Assembly (NCBI GenBank): GCA_001778375.1
Contig: MFGV01000019.1
Coordinates: 1 to 54,851, forward strand
Source of the DNA: Candidatus Firestonebacteria bacterium RIFOXYD2_FULL_39_29
Lineage (GTDB): Bacteria; Oederibacteriota; D2-FULL-39-29
DNA: 54,851 nt
Direction of reading: 5' to 3'
Made by a program: the position numbers and the translations under genes. Shown piece after piece: positions 53,336 through 54,851 of this stretch. The stretch's first letter is position 1. Each line of letters opens with the position of its first letter. The notes under the pieces were generated by a model that saw only the letters and a program-made list of their open reading frames with translations, did no database searches and was not told the origin of the DNA.

Positions 53336-54709
53336 TTAAAGGCCCTTCAAGACAAGTTCCAGCAATTGTTCTTCCGATACTCCCAAATTTTTATATTTTT
53401 TGTAATAGTCATCAACTATATCCTGATAATCCCTTGCGGTCGATTCGCGGATGGCTTTTACTTTTTTCAGGGCTTTCATTATGAGTTCGTCGGTGATCTC
53501 GATTCCCTTTGACTTTAGGAGTTTTTCGTTCTGTTTAAGAACGTCTTCTACGGCTCCGGCGCCGCTGTGCTTGCCGAATACAAAACGTCTTTTGCCTCCG
53601 ACTTCTTCTTCTCTGATTACCTGATATATAGAAGGATGGATCAGTATACCGGCTGTGTGAATCCCGGATTCGTGGGCGAAAACGCCTTCGCCAATAATAG
53701 GTTCATGGGGTTGTATGCAGATACCGGAGGCTTTTTCCACTTCCTGCCTTAATTCGTGAAGCATATCATATCTGAAGCCGGGGATCTCTACGCCGTAAAG
53801 GTCTTTCAGTATCATAACTGTCTGGTGAAGAGACGTATTGCCGGCCCGTTCTCCCAGTCCGTTTGCTGTGACTCCCATATAAGAAGCGCCGTGACTCATC
53901 GCCCGCACCGTATTTAAGGCGCTCATACCGAAGTCATTATGAAAATGCGCGGTCATAGGGACACCATTAAGGGCTTTAACCATTTTTGGAATATAATAAT
54001 CAACTGACTCGGGAGTGAAAACACCGCAAGTATCGGAAAAGCACATTCTGGTGCCGCCAGCTTTAACGCAGGCTTTTGCCCATTTTACACCGTATTCTAT
54101 ATTTCCTCTTGAAGAATCTTCAGAGGCGAACTCGATCCTATTAATACCTTTTGATTTGCCGTATTTGATGGCATCACAGATAAGAGCAGTATTCGCTTCT
54201 CTGTAAAATTCCAGAGGAGTTTTCATCCAATCTTTTTCGGATTTGCCTTCTCTTCTTAAGAGAGTTCTCCCCAGTTTATACTTTATATGAAGGTCGGAGA
54301 TGGTGGAGAGGACGAGAATGGAAACATCATCCGGTTTTGCTCCGATCTCTGCAAGGGTATTAATGACAATATCAATATCTTTAGTATTACTCCGGCACAT
54401 AGCGAGGATCTCAACATCTTTTCTTATCTCGCCTTTCTTTTGCGCCGCAACACAAAGCTTAAGAGCCTTCTGGTCCGTCTCACCGTTAACGGGGAAGGCG
54501 ACGTCCATGGTGTGAATGCCCATTTTTGAAAGAAGTTTCGCAAGGCGCAGTTTTTGCTCCGGAGAAAAGATAACCCCCGGCATCTGTTCACCGTCCCGGA
54601 GGGTATCGTCGTAGATCCTTATCTTATCAGGCTTCGGGAACTTGAGATGCTTGGTGAACTTTTTAGGATCGTTGATGAGCTTACTTAAGGGCTCTCGAAA
54701 CTTAATCAT
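53336..54709 (-). CDS. 2-isopropylmalate/homocitrate synthase family enzyme
   Basis: A 457-residue TIM-barrel enzyme that condenses an acyl-CoA with a 2-oxo acid. DDTLRDGEQMPG (34-45) holds the metal and substrate ligands, TAHFHNDFG carries the HxH metal motif, and NGLGERAGNTSLH is typical. The barrel and helical subdomains are complete. The C-terminal ~60 residues are a short helical region, so the LeuA-type leucine-regulatory domain is absent. It may be homocitrate synthase, a citramalate-like enzyme or a short IPMS; sequence alone does not decide. CAGGAG precedes the ATG. No leucine-pathway gene is adjacent in the window. Confidence 0.85.
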   Translation of the reverse strand: MIKFREPLSKLINDPKKFTKHLKFPKPDKIRIYDDTLRDGEQMPGVIFSPEQKLRLAKLLSKMGIHTMDVAFPVNGETDQKALKLCVAAQKKGEIRKDVEILAMCRSNTKDIDIVINTLAEIGAKPDDVSILVLSTISDLHIKYKLGRTLLRREGKSEKDWMKTPLEFYREANTALICDAIKYGKSKGINRIEFASEDSSRGNIEYGVKWAKACVKAGGTRMCFSDTCGVFTPESVDYYIPKMVKALNGVPMTAHFHNDFGMSALNTVRAMSHGASYMGVTANGLGERAGNTSLHQTVMILKDLYGVEIPGFRYDMLHELRQEVEKASGICIQPHEPIIGEGVFAHESGIHTAGILIHPSIYQVIREEEVGGKRRFVFGKHSGAGAVEDVLKQNEKLLKSKGIEITDELIMKALKKVKAIRESTARDYQDIVDDYYKKYKNLGVSEEQLLELVLKGL

Positions 54710-54736
54710 GGCGTCTCCTGTAGAGTAAAAATGAAT

Positions 54737-54775
54737 AACTAAGATTTAAATTCTAAGCACTAAACAATTACTAAT
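54737..54775. repeat. ACTAAG element, partial third copy
   Basis: ACTAAGATTTAAATTCTAAG followed by CACTAAACAATTACTAA matches the inverted right arm of copies A and B (29 of 32 bases). Only one arm is present. Confidence 0.75.
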
Positions 54776-54805
54776 CCAGACTGTGTCGCAATTAAATTAC
54801 TAACA

Positions 54806-54837
54806 TGATATAATATGGCATATTCACTCCAAAGGAG
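54806..54837 (+). promoter_or_regulatory. extended -10 promoter and SD of the last gene
   Basis: TGaTATAAT (hexamer 54809-54814) has the extended -10 TGn. AAAGGAG at 54831-54837 lies six bases before the ATG, so this gene has a normal short leader. Confidence 0.7.
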
Positions 54838-54843
54838 CAAGCC

Positions 54844-54851
54844 ATGTATCG
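54844..54851 (+). CDS. start of a gene cut by the window end
   Basis: ATGTATCG follows a strong SD (AAAGGAG). Only two codons are visible, so no product can be named. The promoter at 54806-54814 supports a real start. Confidence 0.55.

Overview
The window comes from an uncultured, probably anaerobic bacterium with a Gram-negative type envelope. It has AT-rich intergenic DNA, a small outer-membrane barrel protein, a lipoprotein and several Sec signal peptides. The 16S 3' end carries a normal anti-Shine-Dalgarno. I cannot place the 16S by eye. The gene mix (Ehr-like membrane complex, sodium-type ATP synthase c subunit, BRO/ORF6N/DUF1016 accessory genes) would fit a candidate phylum such as those around Omnitrophica, Elusimicrobia or Firestonebacteria, but that is a guess.

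Layout. 1-3.1 kb: BRO-N/DinD-like gene, an unknown gene and a DUF2156 gene. 3.1-5.6 kb (minus): diguanylate cyclase, carboxylesterase, DUF2156 transcription unit. 5.8-7.3 kb: FAH-family hydrolase and CoA-binding protein. 7.4-13.6 kb (minus): an F-type ATP synthase operon (atpZ, atpI-like, a, c, b, delta, alpha) that stops after alpha and runs on into a cyclic-nucleotide-binding protein and an AI-2E-type permease; gamma, beta and epsilon are not here. 13.7-15.6 kb: Lys/Glu-rich secreted repeat protein, ECF sigma factor with an in-frame TAG, anti-sigma factor. 16.0-21.8 kb: complete rRNA operon with tandem promoters, an unusual leader, 16S, tRNA-Ile, tRNA-Ala, 23S, 5S. 21.9-28.5 kb: accessory and envelope genes, including a zinc-ribbon/rhomboid fusion. 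28.7-30.5 kb: recQ. 30.8-37.7 kb: six translationally coupled genes for a group-4-hydrogenase/complex-I-like membrane complex whose large subunit has lost the Ni-Fe cysteines. 38.2-44.8 kb: MFS permease, GT-C-like membrane protein, large secreted glycosidase. 45-48.6 kb: PH-domain protein, rhaB, rhaA. 48.8-51.3 kb: YgiQ-type radical SAM protein and methyltransferase. 51.4-53.2 kb: two winged-helix/nucleotidyltransferase proteins and a HEPN protein, with clear palindromic operators. 53.3-54.7 kb (minus): isopropylmalate/homocitrate synthase family enzyme. The window ends 8 bases into a further gene.

How the genes fit together. The c subunit has the complete Na+-ligand pattern (Q26, E59, S60, Y64), and the Ehr-like complex carries two antiporter-like subunits. 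Together they suggest chemiosmosis based on ion-pumping redox complexes, probably with sodium. The glycosidase, rhamnulokinase and rhamnose isomerase point to use of deoxyhexose-containing polysaccharide.

Two sequence-wide patterns stand out. First, seven genes (diguanylate cyclase, FAH, atpZ, ECF sigma, recQ, MFS, ygiQ) have no Shine-Dalgarno and begin at, or within two bases of, the position where a sigma-70 -10 hexamer would start transcription. They look leaderless, while most other genes have good SD sequences. Second, most intergenic gaps hold degenerate short-word repeats (about 7-10 bp) arranged as inverted repeats, including two near-identical elements of about 160 bp.
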